This document shows, one piece after another, positions 52,763 through 60,943 of a stretch of 64,000 nt of DNA. Numbering within the stretch: the stretch's first letter is position 1; every line of letters begins with the position of its first letter. Origin of the DNA: DATARH01 sp963705325 (GTDB taxonomy: Bacteria > Pseudomonadota > Alphaproteobacteria > ATCC43930 > CGMCC-115725); NCBI GenBank assembly GCA_963705325.1, contig OY970069.1, forward strand, positions 558,001-622,000, in the 5' to 3' direction. The notes under the pieces are model-generated. The model was not told the DNA's origin. It saw only the letters and a program-made list of their open reading frames with translations, and searched no databases. Position numbers and translations under genes: made by a program.

Positions 52763-53987
52763 TCACCCCGCCTTGAGGATCGCCGCCGCGGCATCGGCGA
52801 AGACCTGCGCGCCCAACACGATGTCTTCTTCGCGTGTGTCCTCCGACCAGTGGTGGCTGATGCCCTTGAGGCTGGGGATGAACATCATCCCAGCGCGCAA
52901 TTTGTGCGAGATCACCTGTGCGTCGTGGCCGGCGCCGCTCGGCATGCGCAGGTGTCCGCCGGGCACGTACACCTCGGCGGCCGCCTCGATCGCCGCCTCG
53001 AAGGCTTCTTCCATCAGCCGCGGCTCGGTGCGCGACATGCCTTCGATCGTACAGCGGCACGGGCCGGCACGATCGGCGGCGGCGCACAGCTCATCCAACG
53101 CGGCGGCGAAGCGCGCGAGGATCGTCTCGTCGGTGTCGCGGAACTGCACCTGCATCTCGGCGCGGCCGGGAACGACGCTCGGCGCGTTGGGATCGAGCAG
53201 CATGCGCCCGATCGTCCACACCGTGCGCGTGCCGGCGATCTGCGGCGAACCGGTCGTGGATCGCCGTCGCGAGGCGCACCATCGCCACCCCGGCGTCCTT
53301 CCGTCGCGCCATTTGCGTGGTGCCGGCATGGTTCTGCTGGCCCTCGAGCACGACGCGGTAGTTCCAGATGCCGACGATCCCCTCGACGATGCCGATCTTG
53401 AGGCCGCTGGAATCGAGCGTGTCGCCCTGCTCGATATGGGCTTCGAGATAGCCGAGATATCGGCCCGGCTCGACCGCGATGCGCGGCTTTCCGGCGAACC
53501 CGGCGGCGACGAGCGCGTCGCGCAACGCCACCCCGTCGCGGCTGCGGCTGCGGTCGATCTCCGCCTCGTCGAGCGCGCCGGTAAACGAGCGGCTGCCCAG
53601 CATATTGCCGTAATGCCCCTCCTCGTCGGCCCAGGCGATGCAATCGACGCCGAGCCCGGCGAGGCTCGGATCGTCGCGAAACACCCGCGCCGTTTCGAGC
53701 GCGTAGATCACGCCGAGCGCGCCGTCGAGCCACCCGCCCTTGGGCTGGGTCTCGCTGTGCGAGCCGACCAACAGCCAGCGGCTGGCGCCCTTGGCATAGC
53801 CGAACACGTTGCCGATGCCGTCGATGACGGGGTCAAGGCCCGCCTCGGCGAATTTCTCGGCGAGCCAATGGCGCGATGCCACATCAACTTCCGAATAGGT
53901 CGGCCGGTGTACCCCGGTCTCGTAGCGCCCGAACTCGGCCAGCCGCTTCAGATCGGCGACAACCCGCGCTCCATCGGTTCTCGGCAT
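52763..53987 (-). pseudogene. N-carbamoyl amino acid hydrolase / allantoate amidohydrolase (M20), one frameshift
   Basis: Zinc amidase of the HyuC/AllC family, about 407 residues if one extra base near 53255-53265 is ignored. Metal and dimer features are LLVGSHSETQPKGGWLDGALG (His and Asp ligands), IAWADEEGHYGNMLGSRSF (Glu pair), YLEAHIEQGDTLDSSG and, after the shift, MPSGAGHDAQVISH. The last gives the final His ligand region. It removes the carbamoyl group from the product of the dihydropyrimidinase at 40873-42303. The first frame reads to LATAIHDRF and the second resumes at QIAGTRTVWTIGRML. The start is ATG 53987 or GTG 53993. Confidence 0.87.
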
Positions 53988-54191
53988 CGTCACGAAACCT
54001 TTCAGCGAATTAATCTGCTCGTTGGGGAGCCGAAGTCAAACAGCTGCATATCCTATGCGGAATTGCCTCGTTTGAGGAATTCGCCGGCAGAACCGGCGGC
54101 GTTGGCAAAGAAGTCGAGCCGTCCGTTGCGCGTTCTCCTGTCGGGTTGAAACGCCACCCCGGATCTCATCTTCGACACACGGAGAACAGTG

Positions 54192-54710
54192 ATGAATAAA
54201 TCCACTCTCGCCGGCGCCGCGATGATCGCGGCAGCGGCAATCGCCCTGCCGGTCATGGCCTGGTCGCAGAATGCGACGCAGCCGCCGGCGGCCGCGCCCG
54301 ACCACCCCGGCCATGGAATGATGCAGATGATGCACCACGGCTGGGGCCGCTGGGCCAAGGACCAATCGCCACAGCAGGCCTGCCAGGACCGCATCGCCAG
54401 GCGCGCCGGCTTTGTCGCCTATATGGGCGCCAAGCTCAACTTGACGGCCGACCAGAAACCGCTCTGGGACAAGGTGCTCGCCGCGTCCCAGGCGGCGCAG
54501 GCCAATGAGATGAAAACCTGCGCGGCGTTGCCGGCCTCGGCCGACGACCGGGGCAAGGAAACGATCATCGATCGGATGAACCACCGCCAAGCGATGATGC
54601 AAGCGCAGCTGCAAGGCCTGCAGCAAACCCAACCGGCGGTGCAGGCGCTCTACCAGGCGCTGACCCCCGACCAGAAGGCGATCCTCGACCACCCGTTCCA
54701 TCGCGGGTAA
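54192..54710 (+). CDS. LTXXQ-motif periplasmic protein (Spy/CpxP-like)
   Basis: Exported protein of 172 residues with a signal peptide (cleavage near AWS-QN) and a His/Met-rich segment (HPGHGMMQMMHHGWGRW) that could bind copper or another soft metal. Two LTxxQ motifs, LNLTADQKPLW and LTPDQKAILD, place it in the Spy/CpxP-like family of periplasmic stress or chaperone proteins. GGAGAAC precedes the ATG. Unlinked in function to its neighbours. Confidence 0.8.
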   Translation: MNKSTLAGAAMIAAAAIALPVMAWSQNATQPPAAAPDHPGHGMMQMMHHGWGRWAKDQSPQQACQDRIARRAGFVAYMGAKLNLTADQKPLWDKVLAASQAAQANEMKTCAALPASADDRGKETIIDRMNHRQAMMQAQLQGLQQTQPAVQALYQALTPDQKAILDHPFHRG

Positions 54711-54721
54711 TCCCTCAAATC

Positions 54722-54803
54722 GTCGTCCCGGCGAAGGCCGGGACCCAGGTCTCGGCTGTTCGTGCGGCCGGACCGTGGATACCGGCCTTCGCCGGTATGA
54801 CAA
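54722..54803. repeat. Palindromic repeat element, left copy
   Basis: Two hairpins CCCGGC-GAAG-GCCGGG (54727-54742) and TACCGGC-CTTC-GCCGGTA (54780-54797), 53 bases apart start to start. The same arms at the same spacing recur at 56407-56477. Confidence 0.8.
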
Positions 54804-54848
54804 ACACCGATAGGATAGGGCGCAGGATCACAACCCCGCGCCCTATTC

Positions 54849-56399
54849 ATGCCCGCATCCCAACCGCGCATCGCCATTTGCGGCTTCTCGATCGAGTGCA
54901 ACCGCTTCGCGCCGGTCGCGACGCGGGCGCATTTCGGCTATTTCGCCGGCGACGAGATCGCTGCCGAGGCGCGGCTCCCCGCGCCGCGGATGCTCGGCGA
55001 GATCCCCGGTTTCGTCGCTGACATGGACGCCGTCGGCGCGTGGGAGCCGGTCGGCATCGCCTTTGCCGCCGCCGAACCCAACGGCCCGGTCGACCACCAA
55101 TTCTTCGCTGAGCTGATGGCCGATATCGAGAGTCGGCTGACCGCGGCCTTGCCGGTCGATGCAGTCTATATCTGCGAGCACGGCGCCGGCATCACCACGG
55201 CGGACGACGACCCCGACGGCGTGCTGTTCGAGACCGTGCGCCGTATCGTCGGGCCGGACGTGCCGGTGGTCGCGACGCTCGACCTCCACGCCAACATCTC
55301 CGATCGCATGGTGACGTCGATCGACTGCTTTATCGGCTACCGCACCAACCCGCACATGGACATGCGCGAGCGCGGCGAGGAAGCGGCTGAGACCATCCGG
55401 GAACTGCTCGCCGGTACCAAGACCGAACGTGCCTATGTCCGCCTGCCGATCGTGCCGCCGACCGTCACCATGCTGACTGCCGCCGGCCCCTATGCCGACA
55501 TGATCGACTTCGGCCAGACCAAGATCGGCCCAAGCGCCAAGACAGGGGACAAGCCGGAGATCATGAACGTGTCGGTGATGGGCGGGTTCGCCTTCTCCGA
55601 TACCGCGAAGAACGGCCTCACCGTTGTCGTCACCGCGCGCCGCAACCGCCGCAACCAGAGCGCGGCGCAAACGGTTGCGCGCGAGATCGCCCAGTTCGGC
55701 TGGGACAACCGCGAGCGCTTCATCCCCCGCCTCACGCCACTTAATGACGCCATCGCCAAGGCCAAGGCCGCCTCCGGCGACCCGTCGCTCCCGGCGGTGT
55801 GCTTCGCCGACGTCGCCGACAATCCTGGCGGGGGCGGGCGCGGCAACACGATGTATCTGCTGAAGGCGCTCCACGAAGCGAAGGTCAGCAACGCGCTGGT
55901 CGGCATCATCTATGACCCGTCGCTCGCCGCCGAGGCGCACCGCTACGGCCTCCACTACCAGTTCGACGCCCAATTCAACCGCGACGAGACCACCGAATTC
56001 TCCGAGAAATGGAGCGCCCCTGCCCGTGTCGTCGGCCTCACCGACGGCGAATGCGTCGGCCGCCGCGGCATCTATGCCGGGATGAGCCTCAAGATGGGGC
56101 CGTGCGCCGCGCTGCAGATTGGCGGCATCACCGTCGTCGTCGTGTCGCACCGCCGGCAATGCGCCGACCCGGTGTTCTTCGAGATGATGGGGCTCGACAT
56201 CGCCAAGGCGCGCATCGTCGTCGTCAAGTCGCGCGGCCATTTTCGCGGCGGCTTCGACGAGTTCTTCACGCACGAGCAGATTGTCGAGGTCGACCTCCCC
56301 GGCCTCACCTCGCCGATGCTGCACAATTTCAAGTGGTCGCGACTGCCGCGCCCGGTGATCCCGCTCGACGACGGGGTGGAGTGGACGCCGCCATCTTAG
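54849..56399 (+). CDS. M81-family metallopeptidase (MlrC-like)
   Basis: Zinc-dependent hydrolase of 516 residues related to microcystinase C. Features are IAICGFSIECNRFAP at the start, AVYICEHGAGITTAD, VVATLDLHANISDRMV (metal Asp-x-His) and IGYRTNPHMDMRERG (metal His). ADNPGGGGRGNTMYLLKAL comes in the second half. Relatives are often in amide or peptide catabolism regions; the substrate here is unknown. It is flanked on both sides by the same palindromic repeat in the same orientation. Confidence 0.88.
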   Translation: MPASQPRIAICGFSIECNRFAPVATRAHFGYFAGDEIAAEARLPAPRMLGEIPGFVADMDAVGAWEPVGIAFAAAEPNGPVDHQFFAELMADIESRLTAALPVDAVYICEHGAGITTADDDPDGVLFETVRRIVGPDVPVVATLDLHANISDRMVTSIDCFIGYRTNPHMDMRERGEEAAETIRELLAGTKTERAYVRLPIVPPTVTMLTAAGPYADMIDFGQTKIGPSAKTGDKPEIMNVSVMGGFAFSDTAKNGLTVVVTARRNRRNQSAAQTVAREIAQFGWDNRERFIPRLTPLNDAIAKAKAASGDPSLPAVCFADVADNPGGGGRGNTMYLLKALHEAKVSNALVGIIYDPSLAAEAHRYGLHYQFDAQFNRDETTEFSEKWSAPARVVGLTDGECVGRRGIYAGMSLKMGPCAALQIGGITVVVVSHRRQCADPVFFEMMGLDIAKARIVVVKSRGHFRGGFDEFFTHEQIVEVDLPGLTSPMLHNFKWSRLPRPVIPLDDGVEWTPPS

Positions 56400-56400
56400 C

Positions 56401-56600
56401 TTCCATCCCGGCGAAGGCCGGGACCCAGATTTCAGCCGCACTTGCCGTGGAGCACTGGATACCGGCCTTCGCCGGTATGACGAGCCTTGTTCAGGTCACC
56501 TCGCCCCAAGACCGCTCCCCGGCGCAAGCCGGGGTCCACTTTTCAGCACGATGAGCGGCGGATTGGTAGGTCCCGGCTTTCGCCGGGAAGCGAATTATTA
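56401..56600. repeat. Cluster of palindromic repeats, right copy plus relatives
   Basis: CCCGGC-GAAG-GCCGGG (56407-56422) and TACCGGC-CTTC-GCCGGTA (56460-56477) repeat the left copy exactly. They are followed by CCCCGGC-GCAA-GCCGGGG (56517-56534) and TCCCGGC-TTTC-GCCGGGA (56571-56588), variants of the same hairpin. No gene is seen in this stretch up to 56662. Confidence 0.8.
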
Positions 56601-56662
56601 AGGTACCGCAAGCTTTTGTTGAGGAACCGCTCGCATCATCCCGCCTGAGAGGTGCGTGAGAG

Positions 56663-57361
56663 ATGCAACGACGTCCAGGCAACCGCAGGAAATCCCGCCC
56701 GCGAATTTGGGATCGCATCATGCTGCGCTTGTCCAAGGGCGACTATGTTGATGGCCTGTGGGTGGGTACCGACGACGACAATCCTCAACCCGTCCTCGAC
56801 CGCCTGCATGAGGCGCTCCGGCTTATCGAACGTTATGATGCGCTCAGGTATTCTCGGCTGACGCGTGACCTTGAGCGCGTCTGGGCACTAAGCGCCTCTC
56901 TTCATCCGACGGCCGCGTTTGACCATAGGTTGCGCGCCTGCGTACTCCATGCACAATTCGTCCTCGCTGAGGAGACGACCCTCGAGCGTGTCGCGTCCGC
57001 GATCATTCACGAGGCGACGCACGCGAGATTGTGGAATTGCGGCATCGGCTATGCCGAAGCATTGAGGCCACGCGTAGAAGCAATCTGCGTACGCCGGGAA
57101 CTGGCGTTCGCCGCAAAGCTGCCGAATGGGGCGCAGGCGCAAGAGAGAGCCAAACGAACTCTCGCCGTGTGCAATGGCGATAATTTGTCGAATGAAGCTT
57201 TATCCCGACGGCGCGAGGTTCAGGCAGAAGTTGAGCTCCGGCGTCTCGGAGTTCCCGATTGGACTATTCGGGCGATCCTGATCTATCGACATCTAATCTG
57301 GTCGATGATCAGATTTATTCGCCGGGCGAAGCGCGGGTTTAGGGCGTCGGCAGCCAGCTGA
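56663..57361 (+). CDS. HExxH zinc-protease-like protein of unknown function
   Basis: 232-residue protein that I do not recognise. Residues 113-124 contain ASAIIHEATHARLW, an HExxH zinc motif (His116, Glu117, His120), with Glu139 nineteen residues on as a candidate third ligand (gluzincin-like spacing). The N-terminus is basic. Residues near 208-222 (TIRAILIYRHLIWSM) are hydrophobic and followed by a basic tail, perhaps membrane-touching. Codon use is less GC-rich than the neighbours, and repeats lie directly upstream, so recent acquisition is possible. The ribosome site is weak; ATG 56720 is an alternative start. Confidence 0.7.
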   Translation: MQRRPGNRRKSRPRIWDRIMLRLSKGDYVDGLWVGTDDDNPQPVLDRLHEALRLIERYDALRYSRLTRDLERVWALSASLHPTAAFDHRLRACVLHAQFVLAEETTLERVASAIIHEATHARLWNCGIGYAEALRPRVEAICVRRELAFAAKLPNGAQAQERAKRTLAVCNGDNLSNEALSRRREVQAEVELRRLGVPDWTIRAILIYRHLIWSMIRFIRRAKRGFRASAAS

Positions 57362-57376
57362 GCAGCCAACTCAGGA

Positions 57377-58300
57377 TCATTTCGTCTTCCCATTCACATG
57401 CGGCTTCAGCGCAGCGTAGAGCAGGTTGCAGGTCGGGGTCGCGATGCCGTGCTTGCGGCCCAGCTCGACCACCTTGCCGGCGAACCACGGCAGCTCGATG
57501 CGATTACCGCGCAACAAATCGTTGCACATCGAGGTCATGTGGTAGGGCGGCATCGAACGCAGCTGCCCGCACACCTTGTCGAAACTCGCGGCCGGCAGTG
57601 GCACTCCCTCGGCCAGCCCGACCGCGATGGTTTCCTTGAGACTCTCCTCGCACAGCCGCCACAGCTCCGGATCCTCGCGGTAAACCCCAAGTGGCGCCCG
57701 GGTCAACGAATTGACGCTCGACAGCGGGATGATGCTGAGGAATTTCTCCCACACCGGCACCAGCACGTTGGGCTCGAACTCGCCGTCGAACCCGGCCGCC
57801 GCGCACATCTCGGCAAGCGCCTTGCCGCGCGCGCTCATGCTGCCGTCGAGTTCGCCGTAGATCAGTCGCTGGTAGGTGCCGGTCTGCCGCACCACCCCTG
57901 GCGCGACGATCGAGCCGGTGACCCAGGCGGTGCCACCCATCACCGCCTCGCGGCCCAAAATCGGGATCAGCCGCTCATGCGCGTCGACCCCATTCTGTTG
58001 CGGGATCACCGCCGTCTGCGGCCCGACCATCGGCTTGATCGCTGCCCCGGCGCTTTCGACGTCCCACAGCTTGACGCAAAAAATCGCATAATCGACCGTA
58101 CCGATGCTCGCCGGGTCGTCGGTCGCCTGCACTTTGCCAAGCACGGTCTCGCCGCGATCGCCCTCGATCCTCAAGCCGCTCGCCTGCATCGCCGCGAGGT
58201 GTGCGCCGCGCGCGATAAAGGTGACGTCGGCCCCCGCCTTGGCGAGCGCTGCGCCATAGATGCAGCCGATCCCGCCCGCCCCGACAATCGCGATGCGCAT
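57377..58300 (-). CDS. 2-dehydropantoate 2-reductase family (PanE/ApbA-like)
   Basis: NADPH-dependent ketopantoate-reductase-type enzyme of 307 residues. The nucleotide fold is MRIAIVGAGGIGCIYGAALA, the catalytic Lys is in YAIFCVKLWDVE, and the C-terminal domain has VWEKFLSIIPLSSVNSLTR and LRGNRIELPWFAGKVVELG. Many paralogues in Alphaproteobacteria do not make pantothenate, so the pathway is not certain. GGAGGAGCC precedes the ATG. It converges on the HExxH gene. Confidence 0.87.
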   Translation of the reverse strand: MRIAIVGAGGIGCIYGAALAKAGADVTFIARGAHLAAMQASGLRIEGDRGETVLGKVQATDDPASIGTVDYAIFCVKLWDVESAGAAIKPMVGPQTAVIPQQNGVDAHERLIPILGREAVMGGTAWVTGSIVAPGVVRQTGTYQRLIYGELDGSMSARGKALAEMCAAAGFDGEFEPNVLVPVWEKFLSIIPLSSVNSLTRAPLGVYREDPELWRLCEESLKETIAVGLAEGVPLPAASFDKVCGQLRSMPPYHMTSMCNDLLRGNRIELPWFAGKVVELGRKHGIATPTCNLLYAALKPHVNGKTK

Positions 58301-58374
58301 GGCTCCTCCGCTTCCCTGCCGCGAGAGACTTACTCTAGGCTGCCTCATTCACCAACATCAGGAGCATGCAAACC

Positions 58375-58695
58375 ATGGCCCAATCCGTCTCACCCGCGCG
58401 CGAAGCGATCCGCGGCACCGTGCCCAAACTGGCAGAAATCGCCGACACCTTGATCTACGGCCAAATCTGGGAAGGCCCCCATCTGTCGAAGCGCGACCGC
58501 AGCCTGATCGTGTGCGGCGTGCTGATAGCGATGGGCCGCGACGAGCAGCTGCGCGGCCATCTCGCTCGCGCGCTCGACAATGGCTGCACCAAGGACGAGA
58601 TCGCCGAGCTGATCACCCATCTCGCGTTCTACTCGGGCTGGCCGACCGCAATGACCGCCGCGCGTCTGGCGAAGGAGGTGTTCGCGAGCCGGTAG
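58375..58695 (+). CDS. Carboxymuconolactone decarboxylase family protein
   Basis: AhpD-like all-helical protein of 106 residues (SKRDRSLIVCGVLIAMGRDEQLRGHLARAL, quoted in part: RDRSLIVCGVLIAMGRD). It keeps the family His in GHL but lacks the CxxC redox pair of AhpD, so it resembles the PcaC/CMD subgroup. ATG 58375 has AGGAG ten bases upstream, whereas ATG 58366 is too close to it. Its exact role is unknown. It diverges from the PanE-like gene. Confidence 0.83.
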   Translation: MAQSVSPAREAIRGTVPKLAEIADTLIYGQIWEGPHLSKRDRSLIVCGVLIAMGRDEQLRGHLARALDNGCTKDEIAELITHLAFYSGWPTAMTAARLAKEVFASR

Positions 58696-58697
58696 CC

Positions 58698-58797
58698 TCA
58701 ATTGTCATTGCGAGGAGCGCGCCGCGCGGCGCGGCAATCTCTATCGGGGTGCACGCCCCGCACGAGATTGCTTCGCTGCGCTCGCAACGACGACCGT
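58698..58797. repeat. Interspersed repeat (GTCATTGCGAGGAGC type)
   Basis: GTCATTGCGAGGAGCGCGC and GGCAATCT on the left are mirrored by GAGATTGCTTCGCTGCGCTC and GCAACGAC on the right. This is a widely spread bacterial palindromic repeat family. It lies between two convergent genes. Confidence 0.7.
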
Positions 58798-58799
58798 GG

Positions 58800-59501
58800 C
58801 TATGCCGCGTCGTGGAAGATGATCCCCAGCGTAAACCGGCTGCCGGAACGCAGCCGGCTCACCCCGTGGCGCATCGTCACCCGGTAATAGCCGCGCGTGC
58901 CGGCGACTGGGCGGTGGTTGACCGGGAACACCACCGCGTCGCCTTGCGATAATGGCACGACCTCGCCCTTCGACTGGCGGCGCGGCCGCTGCTCGACGAG
59001 CAGGAATTCGCCGCCGGTGAAGTCCTCGCCCGGCCGCGACAGCAGCACCGTCGCCTGCAGCGGGAACACCAGCTCGCCGTACAAATCCTGGTGCAGGCAG
59101 TTGTAGTCGCCTGGGCCGTATTTGAGGATCAGCGGGGTCGGGCGGGTCTGGCCGGCGGCGTGGCAGCGCGTTAGATATTCATCGAGCGTCGGCGGAAAGC
59201 TCGCCGCGAGCCCCAGCCGGAGGTGCCAATCGTTGGCGACGGGCGCGACCGTCAGATATAGCGCCTGCCGCAGCCGCTCGACCACCGGCGGCAGCGGGTA
59301 AGCGAGGTATTTGTACTCGCCCTCGCCAAACCCGTGCCGCGCCATCACCACGCGACTGCGAAACGCCTCGCGATTGTCATAGAGCGCCGCTAACTCCCGG
59401 CACTCGGTCGCACCGAGCAGCCCGGGGAGCACCGCGTAACCGTCGCGGTCGAGCGCCTCGGCGAGACCGGTTCTAGGCTGGGAAAACGCATGGGGCGGCA
59501 T
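58800..59501 (-). CDS. 2-oxoglutarate/Fe(II) oxygenase beside ada
   Basis: Non-haem dioxygenase of 233 residues with a double-stranded beta-helix pattern. Fe ligands are His and Asp in NCLHQDLYGEL and His in VTMRHGVSRL. The 2-oxoglutarate-binding Arg is probably in SGSRFTLGIIFHD. It belongs to the Ofd/prolyl-hydroxylase-like group that often neighbours ada in Alphaproteobacteria, which suggests a role in alkylation damage response (inference). Its upstream region contains a LexA-box-like sequence. ada is the next gene upstream on the same strand. Confidence 0.83.
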   Translation of the reverse strand: MPPHAFSQPRTGLAEALDRDGYAVLPGLLGATECRELAALYDNREAFRSRVVMARHGFGEGEYKYLAYPLPPVVERLRQALYLTVAPVANDWHLRLGLAASFPPTLDEYLTRCHAAGQTRPTPLILKYGPGDYNCLHQDLYGELVFPLQATVLLSRPGEDFTGGEFLLVEQRPRRQSKGEVVPLSQGDAVVFPVNHRPVAGTRGYYRVTMRHGVSRLRSGSRFTLGIIFHDAA

Positions 59502-59560
59502 AGCGTGACCTGGACGATGCGTTAATCACAAAAAATTTCTGATTGCGGTCTTGACGATGA

Positions 59561-59575
59561 GAACAAAATGAGTAC
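59561..59575 (-). promoter_or_regulatory. LexA-box-like site upstream of the 2OG oxygenase gene
   Basis: GAACAAAATGAGTAC, read on the minus strand as GTAC-N7-GTTC. This is one base from the alphaproteobacterial SOS operator GTTC-N7-GTTC. It lies about 60 bases before the oxygenase start, in an AT-richer gap. A clear -10/-35 pair was not found. Confidence 0.45.
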
Positions 59576-59674
59576 ATCGCTACCGTGACCATACTTCCAA
59601 GCGCATATCGCATCGCCAAACGCAGGCTGCTGATGCAGCAGCCCGCGCCGTGGCGACGGTGGCGCGACGGCGGC

Positions 59675-60742
59675 CTATTCGGCCGCCTCCTCGGCTTGTG
59701 CCGCCGCGTGTTCGGCGGCCAGCAGTGCGCGCTTGCGCTCGACCCCCCAGCGATAGCCGGCGAGGTCGCCGTCGCGCCGGACGATGCGGTGGCACGGCAC
59801 CAGCAGCGCCAGCTTGTTGGCGGCGCAGGCCGCGGCGACCGCGCGCACCGCCTTCGGCTGGCCCAGCGCCGCGGCGATCTCGGTATAGGTCGAGGTCCTG
59901 CCGGGTGGGACCTTTTGCAGCGCCCGCCACACCCGCGCCTGAAACGCGGTGCCGCGGATGTCGAGCGGCAGGTCGGGCTGCTCGCCCGGCGCGGTGACAA
60001 ACCGAACGATCTGTTCGGCCCAGCGGGCGAGCCTGTCGTCGGCCGGCCAGATCAGCGCCGCCGGAAAGCGGCGCCGCAGATCGGCCTCAAGTGGCGCCTT
60101 GTCGTCGCCGAGCGCGGTCATGCAAATGCCCTTCGCGGTCGCCGCGACCAGCGCCCAGCCGAGCGCGGTCTTGACGCAGGTGTAGCGGATCGTCTCGCCG
60201 CGCCCGCCGTGGCGGCGCGCCGCCGGGGTCATGCCGAGCCCCTGCGGCGCCGCCTCGTAGGCCCGCGAGCTGGCGCCGAACCCGGCCGCGTAGACCGCTT
60301 CCGCGACGTTGTCGCCAGCGTCGAGCCGCGCCCCAAAACGGCCGAGCCGATGCGCCTTGCCCCATTCGCGCGGGGTCGCGCCAGTGATCTGCTTGAACAC
60401 GCGGTGGAAGTGATAGCGGCTGATCCGCGCCGCCTTGGCCAACTCGTCGAGGCTCGGCAGGCTATCGCTCTCGCGAATGAGGGCACAGGCGCGCTCGACC
60501 GCCGCGATATGGCGCTCGGCTTGCGAGCCTTCGTTCGGCCGGCACCGCTTGCACGGGCGGAACCCGGCGGCCTCGGCCTCGGCGTTGGTCGCGTAGAACG
60601 CGACGTTCTTTCTGAGCGGCTGGCGCGAGGCGCAGCCCGGCCGGCAATAGACCCCGGTCGTCTTGACCGAGTAGACCCATTGCCCGTCCTGCGACGCATC
60701 GCGGGCGCACATCGCCGCCCAGCGTTTCTCTTGGTCCAACAT
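59675..60742 (-). CDS. ada: Ada: methylated-DNA repair protein and transcription activator
   Basis: Bifunctional protein of 355 residues. The N-terminal zinc domain has the methyl-phosphotriester acceptor Cys in KTTGVYCRPGCASRQPLRKN and the partner Cys in FRPCKRCRPNEG. The middle AraC-type helix-turn-helix is SLDELAKAARISRYHFHRVF. The C-terminal O6-methylguanine methyltransferase has the acceptor Cys in LLVPCHRIVRRDGDLAGYRWG. Both reactive Cys are present, so the full sensor and repair function is expected. ATG 60742 follows GAGGAGAG; an upstream frame to 60763 is not needed. Confidence 0.95.
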   Translation of the reverse strand: MLDQEKRWAAMCARDASQDGQWVYSVKTTGVYCRPGCASRQPLRKNVAFYATNAEAEAAGFRPCKRCRPNEGSQAERHIAAVERACALIRESDSLPSLDELAKAARISRYHFHRVFKQITGATPREWGKAHRLGRFGARLDAGDNVAEAVYAAGFGASSRAYEAAPQGLGMTPAARRHGGRGETIRYTCVKTALGWALVAATAKGICMTALGDDKAPLEADLRRRFPAALIWPADDRLARWAEQIVRFVTAPGEQPDLPLDIRGTAFQARVWRALQKVPPGRTSTYTEIAAALGQPKAVRAVAAACAANKLALLVPCHRIVRRDGDLAGYRWGVERKRALLAAEHAAAQAEEAAE

Positions 60743-60825
60743 GTCTACTCTCCTCAAGCTCATCTTGAGCGAGAAGATGGTCGTTTCGCCTCGCGCACTC
60801 TATCCGTCCCTTGCTTTCTAATTCG

Positions 60826-60941
60826 CATCCTTCGAGACGCGCTGCGCTCGCACCTCAGGATGAGGACAGCGCAAGCCACTTTCATCATCCCTCATCCTGA
60901 GGTGCCCCGGCGCAGGCCGGGGCCTCGAAGGACGCACCCTG
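60826..60941. repeat. Interspersed repeat (CATCCTTCGAGAC / CCTCATCCTGAGG type)
   Basis: ATCCTTCGAGACGCG with GCACCTCAGGATGAGG on the left, mirrored by CCTCATCCTGAGGTGC and GCCTCGAAGGA on the right, giving a large imperfect hairpin. It lies between ada and the formamidase-like gene. Confidence 0.75.
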
Positions 60942-60943
60942 GC

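Noticed and set aside
54843..56441. 530-codon open frame on the minus strand
   Set aside because: It is antisense to the M81 peptidase and shows the shadow composition typical of GC-rich DNA.
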